Source of the DNA: an uncultured Roseateles sp.
GTDB taxonomy: Bacteria > Pseudomonadota > Gammaproteobacteria > Burkholderiales > Burkholderiaceae_C
Direction of reading: 5' to 3'
Length of the DNA: 64,000 nucleotides
Assembly: GCF_913777145.1 (NCBI RefSeq)
Contig: NZ_CAJYPS010000032.1
Span: 29,554-93,553 of the forward strand
The notes beneath the pieces were generated by a model, which was given only the letters and a program-made list of their open reading frames with translations, had not been told where the DNA came from and did no database searches. Every line of letters starts with the position of its first letter. Positions within the stretch are counted from its first letter, which is position 1. Shown one piece after another: positions 17,627 through 26,932 of the stretch. A program made the position numbers and the translations under genes.

Positions 17627-17842
17627 ATGAGCACCCTGCAAACCGGCACCGTCAAGTGGTTTGACGACGGCAAGGGCTTCGGCTTCATCACCCCCGCCGA
17701 CGGCGGCAAGGACCTGTTCGCCCATCACAGCGAAATCCGCAACGGTGGCGGCTTCCGTACGCTGGCCGAAGGCGCGCAAGTCGAATTCGAAGTGAAGCAA
17801 GGCCCCAAGGGCCTGCAGGCCGCGAACATCCGCGCGCTGTAA
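17627..17842 (+). CDS. cold-shock protein (CspA family)
   Basis: A 71-residue single cold-shock domain that binds single-stranded RNA and DNA. The nucleic-acid motifs are KGFGFI (RNP1) and DLFAHHS (RNP2), preceded by [17 protein letters not shown] lies at 17614-17620, six bases before the ATG, one of the strongest ribosome binding sites in the window. A 139-base leader-containing gap precedes it, consistent with the long 5' leaders of csp genes, and an intrinsic terminator follows. Confidence 0.96.
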   Translation: MSTLQTGTVKWFDDGKGFGFITPADGGKDLFAHHSEIRNGGGFRTLAEGAQVEFEVKQGPKGLQAANIRAL

Positions 17843-17862
17843 TCCCGCCGCTTTTCACGCCC

Positions 17863-17888
17863 AAGCCCGCGCATCGCGCGGGCTTTTT
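17863..17888 (+). terminator. intrinsic terminator after the cold-shock gene
   Basis: AAGCCCGCGC and GCGCGGGCTT pair perfectly around the loop ATC, and the T-run continues to five Ts in total. Confidence 0.85.
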
Positions 17889-17921
17889 GGCTTTCTGGTG
17901 CCCCGCACCGACAATCCGACC

Positions 17922-20237
17922 ATGTCCGCCCAGCCCCAATCCAGCCCCAAGGCCCTGACCAGCTACCGCCCCTTCTGGGCCAAGCGTTTCGGCCCGGCAC
18001 CCTTCCTGCCCATGAGCCGTGCCGAGATGGAGCAGCTGGGCTGGGACTCCTGCGACATCATCATCGTCAGCGGCGATGCCTATGTGGACCACCCCAGCTT
18101 CGGCATGGCCGTGATCGGCCGCACGCTGGAGGCCCAGGGCTTTCGCGTGGGCATCATCGCCCAGCCCGACTGGCACAGCGTGGACGCCTTCAAGGCGCTG
18201 GGCCCGCCCAACCTGTTCTTCGGCGTGGCGGCCGGGAACATGGATTCCATGATCAACCACTACACCGCGGACCGGAAGATCCGCAGTGACGACGCCTACA
18301 CGCCCGGCGGCGAGCCCGGCAAGCGGCCCGACCGCGCGACGCTGGTCTACACGCAGCGCTGCCACGAGGCCTACAAGGACGTGCCGGTCATCATCGGCGG
18401 CATCGAGGCCTCGCTGCGCCGCATCGCGCACTACGACTACTGGCAGGACAAGGTGCGCCGCTCGGTGCTGGTGGACAGCAAGGCCGACCTGCTGCTGTAC
18501 GGCAACGCCGAGCGCGCCATCATCGAGATTGCGCACCGGCTGGCGCGGCGCGAGCCCATAGAGCAGATCACCGATGTGCGCGGCACGGCCTTCATGCGCC
18601 GCCCGGGCGACCCGGCGGCCGAGGGCTGGTTCGAGCTGGATTCCACCGAGGTGGACCGCCCGGGCCGTGTGGACGAGCTGATCAGCCCCTATGTGATGAA
18701 GGAGGAGTCGGCCTGCGAGACCGAGGCCCCGGCCGCGGCCGCCGACGGCGCGCAGACCATACAGCTGCACCGCTCGCCCAAGACCGGCCGACTGGTGCTG
18801 CCCCCGCGCGAGCGCACCGTGATCCGCCTGCCGGACTACGAGACCGTCAAGAGCGACCCGGTGCTCTACGCCCACGCCAACCGCGTGCTGCACCTGGAGA
18901 CCACCCCCGGCAATGCGCGCGCGCTGGTGCAGCGCCACGCGGACCGCGACGTCTGGATCAACCCGCCGCCGCTGCCGCTGTCCATGGCCGAGATGGACCA
19001 TGTGTTCGACCTGCCCTATGCGCGCAGCCCGCACCCGCGCTACGCGGACGAGCAGGGCGGCCACGACGGCGCGACCAAGATCCCGGCCTGGGAGATGATC
19101 CGCTTCAGCGTGAACATCATGCGCGGCTGCTTTGGCGGCTGCACCTTCTGCTCCATCACCGAGCACGAGGGCCGCATCATCCAGAGCCGCAGCGAGGACT
19201 CGGTGATCCGCGAGATCGAGGAGATCCGCGACAAGGTCAAGGGCTTCACCGGCATCATCTCGGACCTGGGCGGCCCCACGGCCAATATGTACCGGCTGTC
19301 CTGCAAGTCGCCCGAGATCGAGGCGGCCTGCCGCAAGCCCAGCTGCGTCTACCCGGGCATCTGCAGCAACCTCAAGACCGACCACGGCCCGCTGATCAAG
19401 ATGTACCGCCGCGCGCGTGCACTGCCGGGCATCAAGAAGATCCTGATCGGCTCGGGCCTGCGCTACGACCTGGCGGTGCAGTCGCCCGAGTACGTCACCG
19501 AGCTGGTCACCCACCACGTGGGCGGCTACCTCAAGATCGCGCCCGAGCACACCGAGGGCGGCCCGCTGTCCAAGATGATGAAGCCGGGCATAGGCACCTA
19601 CGACCGCTTCAAGCAGATGTTCGAGGCGGCCAGCGCTGCGGCGGGCAAGAAGCAATACCTGATCCCGTACTTCATCGCGGCCCACCCCGGCACCAGCGAC
19701 GAGGACATGATGAACCTCGCGATCTGGCTCAAGCGCAACGGCTTCCGCGCGGACCAGGTGCAGACCTTCTACCCCAGCCCCATGGCGACCGCGACCGCGA
19801 TGTACCACTCCGGCCGCAACCCGCTGAAGGGCATCAGCCGCGACACCGCCAAGGGCGAGGTGGTGGACATCGTGCGCGGCGAGCGCCGCCGCCGTCTGCA
19901 CAAGGCCTTCCTGCGCTATCACGATGCCAACAACTGGCCGCTGCTGCGTGAGGCGCTCAAGGCCATGGGCCGGGCCGACCTGATAGGCAACGGCAAGCAC
20001 CACCTGATTCCCAGCTATCAGCCCATCACGGACGGCAGCTACGAGAGCGCGCGGCGCAAGAACTCCACCGTCGTGAAGCCGACGGCCAAGCCCGCCGCCA
20101 AGGCGATGCCGGGCAAGGCCGGCGCCGCGCCGCGCCGCGGCACGCTGCTGACCCAGCACACCGGGCTGCCGCCGCGCGTCACCGGTGCCGCGTCAGGGCG
20201 TGCCGCCCGCCCGGGTGCCAAGGGGCCGAAACGGTGA
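17922..20237 (+). CDS. ygiQ: YgiQ family radical SAM protein
   Basis: A 771-residue radical SAM enzyme of the YgiQ family; its reaction is not established. The cluster motif CFGGCTFC (CxxxCxxC) falls at about residues 403-410, after an N-terminal domain with the [18 protein letters not shown] opening characteristic of YgiQ. The segment after the cluster, [12 protein letters not shown], and [14 protein letters not shown] are also family marks. The last ~60 residues are a basic, Ala/Lys-rich low-complexity tail typical of long YgiQ versions. ATG at 17922 is preferred over a GTG eight codons upstream. It follows the cold-shock terminator by about 30 bases and seems to be alone. Confidence 0.93.
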   Translation: MSAQPQSSPKALTSYRPFWAKRFGPAPFLPMSRAEMEQLGWDSCDIIIVSGDAYVDHPSFGMAVIGRTLEAQGFRVGIIAQPDWHSVDAFKALGPPNLFFGVAAGNMDSMINHYTADRKIRSDDAYTPGGEPGKRPDRATLVYTQRCHEAYKDVPVIIGGIEASLRRIAHYDYWQDKVRRSVLVDSKADLLLYGNAERAIIEIAHRLARREPIEQITDVRGTAFMRRPGDPAAEGWFELDSTEVDRPGRVDELISPYVMKEESACETEAPAAAADGAQTIQLHRSPKTGRLVLPPRERTVIRLPDYETVKSDPVLYAHANRVLHLETTPGNARALVQRHADRDVWINPPPLPLSMAEMDHVFDLPYARSPHPRYADEQGGHDGATKIPAWEMIRFSVNIMRGCFGGCTFCSITEHEGRIIQSRSEDSVIREIEEIRDKVKGFTGIISDLGGPTANMYRLSCKSPEIEAACRKPSCVYPGICSNLKTDHGPLIKMYRRARALPGIKKILIGSGLRYDLAVQSPEYVTELVTHHVGGYLKIAPEHTEGGPLSKMMKPGIGTYDRFKQMFEAASAAAGKKQYLIPYFIAAHPGTSDEDMMNLAIWLKRNGFRADQVQTFYPSPMATATAMYHSGRNPLKGISRDTAKGEVVDIVRGERRRRLHKAFLRYHDANNWPLLREALKAMGRADLIGNGKHHLIPSYQPITDGSYESARRKNSTVVKPTAKPAAKAMPGKAGAAPRRGTLLTQHTGLPPRVTGAASGRAARPGAKGPKR

Positions 20238-20362
20238 CGTTTTGACGTCGTCCGCATGGCGCGTGCCCTGTGGATGCACTACGCTACCGCCTCTGGATTC
20301 CTAGAATTTCGGAGGCCGGCCCCGCAAGGGGCGTTCGACGAGCCCCGTAGCCTCTTGCCCCC

Positions 20363-22579
20363 ATGCCACAAAGCCCTGCCGCGGACGACGATCTGCTCGA
20401 ATTGCTGGACGAGCCCGAGCATACGGACGCGGAACTGCGTGCCGTGGCACGTCCCTGGCGCATCCTGATCGTCGACGACGACGGTGATGTGCACAAGGCC
20501 ACCGAGCTGGCCATGCAGGGTCTCACGATAGAAGACCAGCCGCTGGTCTTCCTGCACGCCAACTCGGCCGCCCAGGCGCGCCAGATGCTGGCAGCCGAAG
20601 ACGACCTCGCCGTGGTGCTGCTGGACGTGGTGATGGAGAGCGAGGACGCCGGCCTGCAGCTGGTGCGCCACATCCGCGACGAGCTGCGCCTGAACGCGGT
20701 GCGCATCGTGCTGCGCACCGGCCAGCCCGGCTATGCGCCCGAGATCGAGACGGTGCAGGCCTATGACATCAACGACTACAAGACCAAGTCCGAGCTGACC
20801 CGCACGCGGCTCTACACGGTGCTTACCGCGGCCGTGCGCTCCTACCGCCAGATCTGCTCGCTGGAGGCCAACCGCCGCGGCCTGGAGATGATCGTCGAGA
20901 GCAGCACCTCGCTGTCGCGGCTGCGCGGCCTGTCGCGCTTTGCCGAAGGCGTGGTCACGCAGCTGTGCGCGCTGCTGGGCATACTGCCCGAGGGCCTGGT
21001 GTGCGCGCAGGTCAATGGCGAGGCCGATGAAGAGATCAAGATCGTCGCCGCCGCCGGCCAGTACAGCGGCCTCATCGACCGGCCGCTGGCCTCGGTGATG
21101 ATCCCTTCGGTGCGCGACCGCCTGCTGCGCTGCCTGGCCCAGCAGCGCAACCTCTACGACGACGGCACGGTGCTGTACTTCGGCATGGGCGCCGGCCGCG
21201 CGATGGCGGCGCTGGTGGACGTGGGCCGGCCGCTGGGCGAACTGGACCAGCAGCTGCTGCGGGCCTTCTGTTCCAACATCGCGGTGGGCTTCGAGAACGT
21301 CGTGCTCTACAGCCAGCTGCTGGACCAGGCCTACAACGACCCGCTGCTGCGCCTGCCCAACCGCAACCGTTTCGTCGAGTTGCTGGACCGCAACCTCAAG
21401 GATCCCACCGGCGTCACGCTGGCGCTGATCGACATCGACGACTTCTCCGACATCAACGACGCCTTCGGCCACAGCTTCGGCGACCAGGTGCTGCTGGCCG
21501 TGGTGCATCGCATGAGCGAGGTGCTGGGCCTGAACAGCGCGATGGCCCGCGTGGGCGCCGACACCTTCGGTGTGCTGGGCGAGCATGACAAGGTCTGCCC
21601 CGAGACCGTCAACGCGGTGTTTGCCGACCCCTTCGTCGTGGCCGGCGAGCGCCTGCAGCTGTCGGCCACCGCCGGCCTGGTGCGGCTGGGCGAGTCCGCC
21701 GCCGTGGGCTCGGAGCTGCTGCTGGATGCGCAGATCGCGCTGAAGCGGGCCAAGCAGCAGCATCGCGGCTCCTCGCAGTATTTCTCCAACGCGATGGGCA
21801 CCGATGCGCGCGAGCGCTTCAAGCTGCTCAAGGGCCTGCGCACCGCCTTCGAGGACAGCCGGCTGTTCGTGGTCTACCAGCCCCAGGTCCACCTGGACAC
21901 CGGCCGCACGATAGGCGCCGAGGCGCTGCTGCGCTGGAAGACCGAAGACGGCCGTTTCGTGCCGCCGGACCAGTTCATCCCGCTGGCCGAGCAGAGCGGC
22001 CTCATCATCGCGATCGGCGAGTTCGTGCTGCGCACCGCCTGCATTCAGCTCAAGCGTCTGCAGGAACTGGGCCACGCCGACTTCCGCATGGCGGTCAACA
22101 TCTCCATGGCGCAGTTCCGCCACCCGGGCTTCCTGGAGACGCTGACCCGTGCGCTGCGCGACGCTGGCGTGCCGGGCGCCAACCTGGAGCTGGAGATCAC
22201 CGAGTCCATGGCCATGGAGGAGGCCGAGCTGATGCTGCGCGTGCTGGCCGACATTCGCCACCTGGGCGTCAGCGTCGCGATCGACGACTTCGGCACCGGC
22301 TTCTCGTCGCTCTCGCAGCTGCGCCAGCTGCGCGTGGACCGGCTCAAGATCGACCGCGCCTTCGTGCAGGAGGCCCAGTCCTCCTCGGCCGGTTCCACCA
22401 TTGCGCAGATGGTGATCAACCTGGGCCACGGCCTGGGCCTGACCGTGATCGCCGAGGGCATAGAGACCGAGGAACAGCGCCGCTACCTGCTGGGCCTGGG
22501 CTGTCACGAGGGCCAGGGCTGGCTGTTCGCCAAGCCCATGCCGGCCGACCAGCTGGAAAGCTGGATGACCAAGCCCTGA
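20363..22579 (+). CDS. response regulator with REC, DUF3369, degenerate GGDEF and intact EAL domains
   Basis: A 738-residue cytoplasmic protein. REC domain at about 33-160 (VDDDGD, acceptor Asp in VVLLDVVM, Lys in DYKTKSE), DUF3369 at about 165-335, GGDEF-like domain 340-470 in which the signature reads GADTF (about residue 398), and an EAL domain from about 485. The EAL site looks complete: EALLRW, NISMAQF, ITESMAMEE, DDFGTGFSS, LKIDRAF, EGIET and EGQGW. It is therefore expected to hydrolyse c-di-GMP, with the broken GGDEF domain perhaps binding GTP as a regulator. No cognate histidine kinase is adjacent, so its input is unknown. Confidence 0.92.
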   Translation: MPQSPAADDDLLELLDEPEHTDAELRAVARPWRILIVDDDGDVHKATELAMQGLTIEDQPLVFLHANSAAQARQMLAAEDDLAVVLLDVVMESEDAGLQLVRHIRDELRLNAVRIVLRTGQPGYAPEIETVQAYDINDYKTKSELTRTRLYTVLTAAVRSYRQICSLEANRRGLEMIVESSTSLSRLRGLSRFAEGVVTQLCALLGILPEGLVCAQVNGEADEEIKIVAAAGQYSGLIDRPLASVMIPSVRDRLLRCLAQQRNLYDDGTVLYFGMGAGRAMAALVDVGRPLGELDQQLLRAFCSNIAVGFENVVLYSQLLDQAYNDPLLRLPNRNRFVELLDRNLKDPTGVTLALIDIDDFSDINDAFGHSFGDQVLLAVVHRMSEVLGLNSAMARVGADTFGVLGEHDKVCPETVNAVFADPFVVAGERLQLSATAGLVRLGESAAVGSELLLDAQIALKRAKQQHRGSSQYFSNAMGTDARERFKLLKGLRTAFEDSRLFVVYQPQVHLDTGRTIGAEALLRWKTEDGRFVPPDQFIPLAEQSGLIIAIGEFVLRTACIQLKRLQELGHADFRMAVNISMAQFRHPGFLETLTRALRDAGVPGANLELEITESMAMEEAELMLRVLADIRHLGVSVAIDDFGTGFSSLSQLRQLRVDRLKIDRAFVQEAQSSSAGSTIAQMVINLGHGLGLTVIAEGIETEEQRRYLLGLGCHEGQGWLFAKPMPADQLESWMTKP

Positions 22580-22586
22580 GCGGGCC

Positions 22587-23057
22587 TCAGTCGGCCGCCG
22601 CGGCGGCCACGCGCTCGCGGAACAGCCGGGCGCGCTCGGGGTCCGCGGCGGCCTCTATGCAGGCGGCCGCGTCGTCCATCCAGCGCAGGAAGCTGGTCTC
22701 GCTGTCCACCTGACGCGCGCTGGCACGCAGGTCCGCATCCCGCCCGCCCAGCATGCGGGCCGCCAGGTCCAGTGCAAACATCTTGGCCTTCACGAGGCGG
22801 CGCAGCGCGTCACCCCCACTGGGCGCTGGCTCGGTTGACCGCTCGGGGGCGAGGCCGATCAGCCCGTCGCGCCGCAGCTCCTCCAGCGCCTGGTCGCCCA
22901 GACCCAGCGAGCGCGCGATGCGCTGCAGCTCGCCCAGTCCGCGGCGGCCATCCACGCTGATCAGCAGCATGCGCAGTGCCGGCGCCATCGCGGTGCGTGG
23001 GCCGGCCAGCAGCGCGCGGGCCTGAGGGGTCTTGCTGGGGGTCGGGTCTTGCTTCAT
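22587..23057 (-). CDS. uncharacterized 156-residue protein
   Basis: I do not recognise the family. It is soluble and mostly helical, with no signal peptide. Residues 25-70 (ALRMLLISVDGRRGLGELQRIARSL, then EELRRDGLIGLAP) look like a winged-helix or PilZ-partner-like module in which a two-helix unit is followed by a turn; the rest is a second helical bundle ending in an Ala/Arg-rich stretch. It converges on the EAL regulator gene with only seven bases between stops, so it may simply be its neighbour. Base composition looks like the rest of the region, which favours a genuine gene. Confidence 0.65.
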   Translation of the reverse strand: MKQDPTPSKTPQARALLAGPRTAMAPALRMLLISVDGRRGLGELQRIARSLGLGDQALEELRRDGLIGLAPERSTEPAPSGGDALRRLVKAKMFALDLAARMLGGRDADLRASARQVDSETSFLRWMDDAAACIEAAADPERARLFRERVAAAAAD

Positions 23058-23116
23058 GCGGAGGCCGCATGCTGCGCAGGCTCCGCGTCAGCCTGATGAC
23101 AAGGCCCCGGCGCGGC

Positions 23117-23569
23117 TCAGGGCTTGGGCTTGATCAGGCGCGGGTGCCACTCGTTGACCGCCAGCAGCGCGGCCGAGCCGAAATGCTTGTGCAGCTCGGC
23201 CACCATCTCGCCGTTGCTGACCACCGGGTCGGTGTCCACCGCCTGGCGGGCCACGTCCAGGTCGGCGGTGGCGAAGATGAACAGGCCGCGCAGGCCGTCC
23301 ACGCCGTCCAGCGGCCCGGCATAGACCAGCAGGCCCTGCTGGGCCAGGCGCTGCATATTGGCGAAATGGCCCTTGAACATCTCGTCGCGCGCCGGGCCGT
23401 CGGGCATGCGCCGGGGGCCGGTCTTGAGCAGCACGAACACATAGGGCCGCAGGCCGTTGTCATTGGCCCCCCAGGCCTGGGCCTTGGCCGCGTCGTAGGG
23501 GGTGGGCGGCTGCTGGGCCTGGGCGCCCAGGCTGGCCAGCAGTGCGAGGGTGCAGACGAGATGCTTCAT
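23117..23569 (-). CDS. exported YCII-like domain protein
   Basis: A 150-residue protein with an N-terminal signal peptide (MKHLVCTLALLASLGAQAQ) and a dimeric ferredoxin-like YCII domain, seen as YVFVLLKTGPRR, HFANMQRLAQQGLLVYAGPL and GLFIFATADLDVARQ. The role of exported YCII proteins is unknown. The ATG precedes the signal peptide exactly. It is divergent from a VOC-family gene with a 62-base gap. Confidence 0.8.
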   Translation of the reverse strand: MKHLVCTLALLASLGAQAQQPPTPYDAAKAQAWGANDNGLRPYVFVLLKTGPRRMPDGPARDEMFKGHFANMQRLAQQGLLVYAGPLDGVDGLRGLFIFATADLDVARQAVDTDPVVSNGEMVAELHKHFGSAALLAVNEWHPRLIKPKP

Positions 23570-23631
23570 GGTGGCGGTCTCCGCAGGGGCGTGGGAGGAT
23601 TGAAGCGCACCCTCATGCCCAGGAGACTGCG

Positions 23632-24084
23632 ATGAAACCCACCCCACCCGGCTGGCCACGACTGTCCAGCGTGCTGGTCAGCCGCGATGCGCGTGCGGCC
23701 ATTGCCTGGTACCAGCAGGCCTTCGGCTTCACGGTGCAGATCCTCGTGGACGCGCCCGATGGCCGCGTGCAGCACAGTGAGCTGTGCTATGGCGATGCCT
23801 TGGTGATGGTGTCGGAGCAGGGCGGCGATCGCGATGCGCGCTTCGGCGCGCCCGGCCGCGCCCCGGTGGCGGTGCAGGGCGTGAACACACAGAGCCTGTT
23901 CGTCTATGTGGACGAGGTCGACGCCCACCACGACCGCGCGCTGGCCGCGGGTGCGCGCGTCACCGTGCCGCTGGCCGATCACGACTACGGCCCTGAGCAC
24001 TGGCAGGACCGCGGCTATGCCTGCGTGGACCCGGACGGTCACCTGTGGTGGTTTGCCCAGCGCCTGCGCAACCCGCCGGCCTGA
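23632..24084 (+). CDS. VOC (glyoxalase/bleomycin-resistance) superfamily protein
   Basis: A 150-residue two-module vicinal oxygen chelate protein. Beta-alpha-beta-beta-beta blocks are seen as LSSVLVSRDARAAIAWYQQAFGF and then VDEVDAHHDRALAAGA, with DYGPEHWQDRGYACVDPDGHLW at the end. This last part is typical of the PhnB-like/glyoxalase subgroup of unknown substrate. AGGAGA five bases upstream of the ATG supports the start. Confidence 0.85.
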   Translation: MKPTPPGWPRLSSVLVSRDARAAIAWYQQAFGFTVQILVDAPDGRVQHSELCYGDALVMVSEQGGDRDARFGAPGRAPVAVQGVNTQSLFVYVDEVDAHHDRALAAGARVTVPLADHDYGPEHWQDRGYACVDPDGHLWWFAQRLRNPPA

Positions 24085-24141
24085 ACGACCTGAACTTTGG
24101 GGGCGCCCTGCCGAAAGTCACTTGCAGCAATGAGCGGCCTT

Positions 24142-24173
24142 CTTCTACATTTGTAGTACGACAACTGTAGAAG
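24142..24173. promoter_or_regulatory. 32-base operator palindrome for the BlaI-type repressor
   Basis: Outer arms CTTCTACA and TGTAGAAG are perfect, and 14 of the 16 pairs across the whole site match. It holds TACA-TT-TGTA and a related half, like BlaI/MecI/CopY operators. The site ends six bases before the repressor ATG and covers its AGAAGG ribosome binding site, so bound repressor would block its own operon. Confidence 0.75.
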
Positions 24174-24179
24174 GTCGCC

Positions 24180-24584
24180 ATGGACGAGGATCTGAGCCCG
24201 GGAGAGGTGTCGCTCAGCGAGCTGCAGCTGAGCCTGATGCACGTGCTGTGGGCGCGCGGCGAGGCCAGCACGGCCGAGGTGGCCGAGGCCTTGCGCGATG
24301 AGCGCGACCTGGCCCACACCACCGTGGCCACGCTGCTGACCCGGCTGGAAAAGCGCGGCCTGCTGAGCAGCCGCCGCGAGGGCCGGGCGCTGCTGTACCG
24401 GCCGCTGGTCAGCGAGACCGAGGTGCAGCGCTCCATGGTGGGCCGCCTGCTGGACCGGCTGTTCGCCGGCCGCCCCAGCGCGCTGGTCAGCCACCTGCTG
24501 GAGGCGCGCGGCGTGGATGCGGCCGAACTGGCCGAACTGCAGGCGCTGCTGAAGCAGCGCAAGGAGGAGGGCCGTCATGACTGA
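24180..24584 (+). CDS. BlaI/MecI/CopY family transcriptional repressor
   Basis: A 134-residue dimeric winged-helix repressor. The family pattern is clear: LSELQLSLMHVLWARGEASTAEVAEAL (helix-turn-helix entry), then HTTVATLLTRLEKRGLL (recognition helix and wing) and a C-terminal helical dimerisation part SALVSHLLEARG. In the known systems the partner M56 protease, once activated, leads to cleavage of the repressor. The next gene is such a protease and overlaps this one by eight bases. A near-perfect palindrome covers its translation start. No beta-lactamase or copper gene adjoins the pair, so the regulated target is unknown beyond autoregulation. Confidence 0.93.
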   Translation: MDEDLSPGEVSLSELQLSLMHVLWARGEASTAEVAEALRDERDLAHTTVATLLTRLEKRGLLSSRREGRALLYRPLVSETEVQRSMVGRLLDRLFAGRPSALVSHLLEARGVDAAELAELQALLKQRKEEGRHD

Positions 24585-26850
24585 TGCGCTGCTGACTTGG
24601 CTGGGCAGCTATGCGCTGCACAGCACGCTGCTGCTGGCCGGCCTGTGGGCCGTGGAACGTGCCGGCGGCCTGCGCCGCCTGGGCCTGCGCACGCAGGAGG
24701 CGCTGTGGCGCTTCGCGCTGCTCGGCGGCGTGCTCAGCGCCAGCCTGGCGCTGCTGCCGGCCGGCTTGCTGCCGTGGCCTGGTACGCCCCGGCCCGCGCC
24801 GCAGCCGATGCTGACGGCGCCGGGCGCCGCCATCGCCGTTCCTGCCGTGATCCCGGCGCTGCCGGCCGCGCCCCTGAGCGTGAGCCCGGCGCCGGTCGCC
24901 GAAGTTGCCGAGGCCGTGGACCCCTCGCTGCCCGAGCTGGCGCATGACCTGGCCCTGATGCTGGCCGGCCTGTGGGCGGTGGGCGCGCTGTGGGGGCTGG
25001 TGGAGCTGGGCCTGCAGGCCTGGTGGTTGCGGCGCACCGTGCGGCGCCTGGCGCCGCTGGACGACGAGCGCTGGCAGCGCCTGTGCGAGGCCCAGGCCCG
25101 CCGCCAGCGGGTCGCGCTGCCGCGCCTGCGCCGCAGCCCGCCCGAATGGAGCAGCCCGCTGCTGGCGCCCGGCCGCGTGCTGTGCCTGCCGGCCTGGGCG
25201 CTGGACCTGCCCGATGACGAGGCCGAGGCCGTGCTGGGCCACGAGCTGGCCCACCTGCGCCGGCGCGACCCCGCCTGGCGCCTGCTGGCCGCGCTGGTGA
25301 ACGCGCTGCTGTGGCCGCAGCCGCTCAACCGGCTCGCGCTGACGCGGCTGGAGCTGCTGGCCGAGCTGGCCTGCGATGCCCGTGCCGCCGCGCGTGAGCC
25401 GGGGCGGCTGGCGCTGGCCCAGGCGCTGCTGCGCTGTGCCGAGCTCAAGCTGGGCGGGCGGGCGCTGCCTGCGCTGGCCTGCGGTGCGGCGACCGGCGGA
25501 CCCTCGCTGCAGGCGCGGGTGCGCCAGCTGCTGGGGCGCGATGCGGCGCCGGCCCGCGAGCGGCCCGCGCTGCGCTTGGGCCTGCTGGCCGCGCTGGCGG
25601 CGGCGCTGCTGGCACTGCCGGCGGTGGTGGTCAGCCACACGGACGCCCGCGCGCTGCTGGACCGCCTGCACCTGGGCGCACTGGCCGATGTCTGGCCGCC
25701 GAGCTGGGTCGGCAGCGTCAACCGCACACAGATCCGCAGCCAGGACGGCGAGACCTCGTTCAGCGCACGGCTGGAGGGGCAGGCCAGCTTCAACGATGCG
25801 GAAGACGACCTGCAATCACTGGATGGCCGCCTGAACGTGCGCGAGCGCCAGGGCGGCCAGGTGCGGGAGCTGACGTTCAGCAGCCAGGCCGGCCGCATCG
25901 TGCGGGACTACCGCGTGGACGGCTCACCCGCCGCCTGGGACGAGGGCGCCCGCCAGTGGTGGGCGCAGACCGCCCACCGGCTCTCGGCCCAGCTGACCGA
26001 CCCGCTGGTGCGCGCCCGGCGCCTGCTCGCCCGCGGCGGCCTGGAGGCGGTGCTGGCCGATCTGGCCCAGCCGGCCGACGACCACCTGCTCAGCCGCCGC
26101 ATCGTCGCAACCCTGGGCCTGGGTCAGGTCTTGCCGGCCGCCGCGCAGGACCGGCTGATCGTCGCCGCTGCCCAGCTGCAGGGCAGCTTCGAGCGCCGCG
26201 AGGCCCTGGTGGCGCTGGCCGCGCTGCCGCTGGCCGAGGCCCAGCAACTGGCCTGGTTGCAGGCTGCGGCCGACGTGGAAGGCGATTTCGACCGCCGCGA
26301 GGCGCTGGCCGCGTTGGCACCCCGCCTGGTGCTGCAGCCGGCGGTGCTGGCCGCCTGGCAGCAGGCGGTGACGCGGATCGAGGGCGACTTCGACAAGCGC
26401 ATCGCGCTGGACCAGCAGCTGCGGGCCATACGCAGCCCCGCGCTGCAGGCCATCGCGCTGCAGCTCAATCCGCAGCTGCAGGGTGACTTCGAGAAGCGCG
26501 AGGCGCTGGCCACCGTGGCCGGCCAGCTCAGCGGCCAGGAGACCGCGCTGGTGCAGGCCTATGTGGAGGCGGCGACGCAGATCCAGGGCGACTTCGAGCG
26601 CCGCGAGGCGCTGAACCGACTGCTGGACCGCCCTCAGTTGGGGGCGGCCGGTATGGAGCAGGTGCTGGGCGCGGCCGAGTCCATGACAGGCGACTTCGAG
26701 CGCCTGCAGGTGCTGCTGCATGTGGCGGACCGCCTGGCCGGCACCAAGCCCGTGCCGCCGGCGCTGGTGGAGCGCCTGCGCCGCGCCGGCCGCGGCCTGG
26801 GCGAGCAGCAGCGCGGCCAGCTGGAGAACGCGCTGGACCGGCTGGGCTGA
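24577..26850 (+). CDS. M56 family (BlaR1-like) membrane metalloprotease with C-terminal GDFE repeats
   Basis: A 757-residue integral membrane protein. Four hydrophobic helices (about 10-30, 38-62, 125-150 and 330-350) frame a gluzincin domain with HELAH near residue 222 and a downstream glutamate in LLAELACDARA. After the last helix comes a periplasmic region. In place of the penicillin-binding domain of BlaR1 it has six copies of a G(D/S)F(D/E)(K/R)R(E/I)AL motif starting at residues 536, 569, 603, 636, 671 and 705, a period of 33-35 residues. The early periplasmic part (about 365-460) is a beta-rich segment. It is presumably a sensor that signals to the BlaI-type repressor encoded just upstream; the ligand is unknown. 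Confidence 0.9.
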   Translation: MTDALLTWLGSYALHSTLLLAGLWAVERAGGLRRLGLRTQEALWRFALLGGVLSASLALLPAGLLPWPGTPRPAPQPMLTAPGAAIAVPAVIPALPAAPLSVSPAPVAEVAEAVDPSLPELAHDLALMLAGLWAVGALWGLVELGLQAWWLRRTVRRLAPLDDERWQRLCEAQARRQRVALPRLRRSPPEWSSPLLAPGRVLCLPAWALDLPDDEAEAVLGHELAHLRRRDPAWRLLAALVNALLWPQPLNRLALTRLELLAELACDARAAAREPGRLALAQALLRCAELKLGGRALPALACGAATGGPSLQARVRQLLGRDAAPARERPALRLGLLAALAAALLALPAVVVSHTDARALLDRLHLGALADVWPPSWVGSVNRTQIRSQDGETSFSARLEGQASFNDAEDDLQSLDGRLNVRERQGGQVRELTFSSQAGRIVRDYRVDGSPAAWDEGARQWWAQTAHRLSAQLTDPLVRARRLLARGGLEAVLADLAQPADDHLLSRRIVATLGLGQVLPAAAQDRLIVAAAQLQGSFERREALVALAALPLAEAQQLAWLQAAADVEGDFDRREALAALAPRLVLQPAVLAAWQQAVTRIEGDFDKRIALDQQLRAIRSPALQAIALQLNPQLQGDFEKREALATVAGQLSGQETALVQAYVEAATQIQGDFERREALNRLLDRPQLGAAGMEQVLGAAESMTGDFERLQVLLHVADRLAGTKPVPPALVERLRRAGRGLGEQQRGQLENALDRLG

Positions 26851-26893
26851 GTTCGGACCGAGGACAAGCCCTGCGGCTTGTCCGACGCCGAAC
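26851..26893. other. nested perfect hairpin in a convergent gap
   Basis: GTTCGG...CCGAAC encloses GACAAGCC-CTGC-GGCTTGTC. No T-run. It lies directly after the M56 protease stop and probably acts as a bidirectional barrier or 3'-end stabiliser. Confidence 0.5.
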
Positions 26894-26896
26894 GAA

Positions 26897-26924
26897 GGCC
26901 ATGCCGCCTGCCTGCGGCATGGCC
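26897..26924. other. perfect 11-bp hairpin in the same convergent gap
   Basis: GGCCATGCCGC and GCGGCATGGCC flank the loop CTGCCT. A further small dyad TGAGC-G-GCTCA follows and runs into the liuE stop codon. None has a T-run. Confidence 0.5.
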
Positions 26925-26932
26925 TGAGCGGC

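Noticed and set aside
17688..20159. An 823-codon open frame opposite ygiQ
   Set aside because: Same antisense effect; the plus strand carries a clear radical SAM gene.
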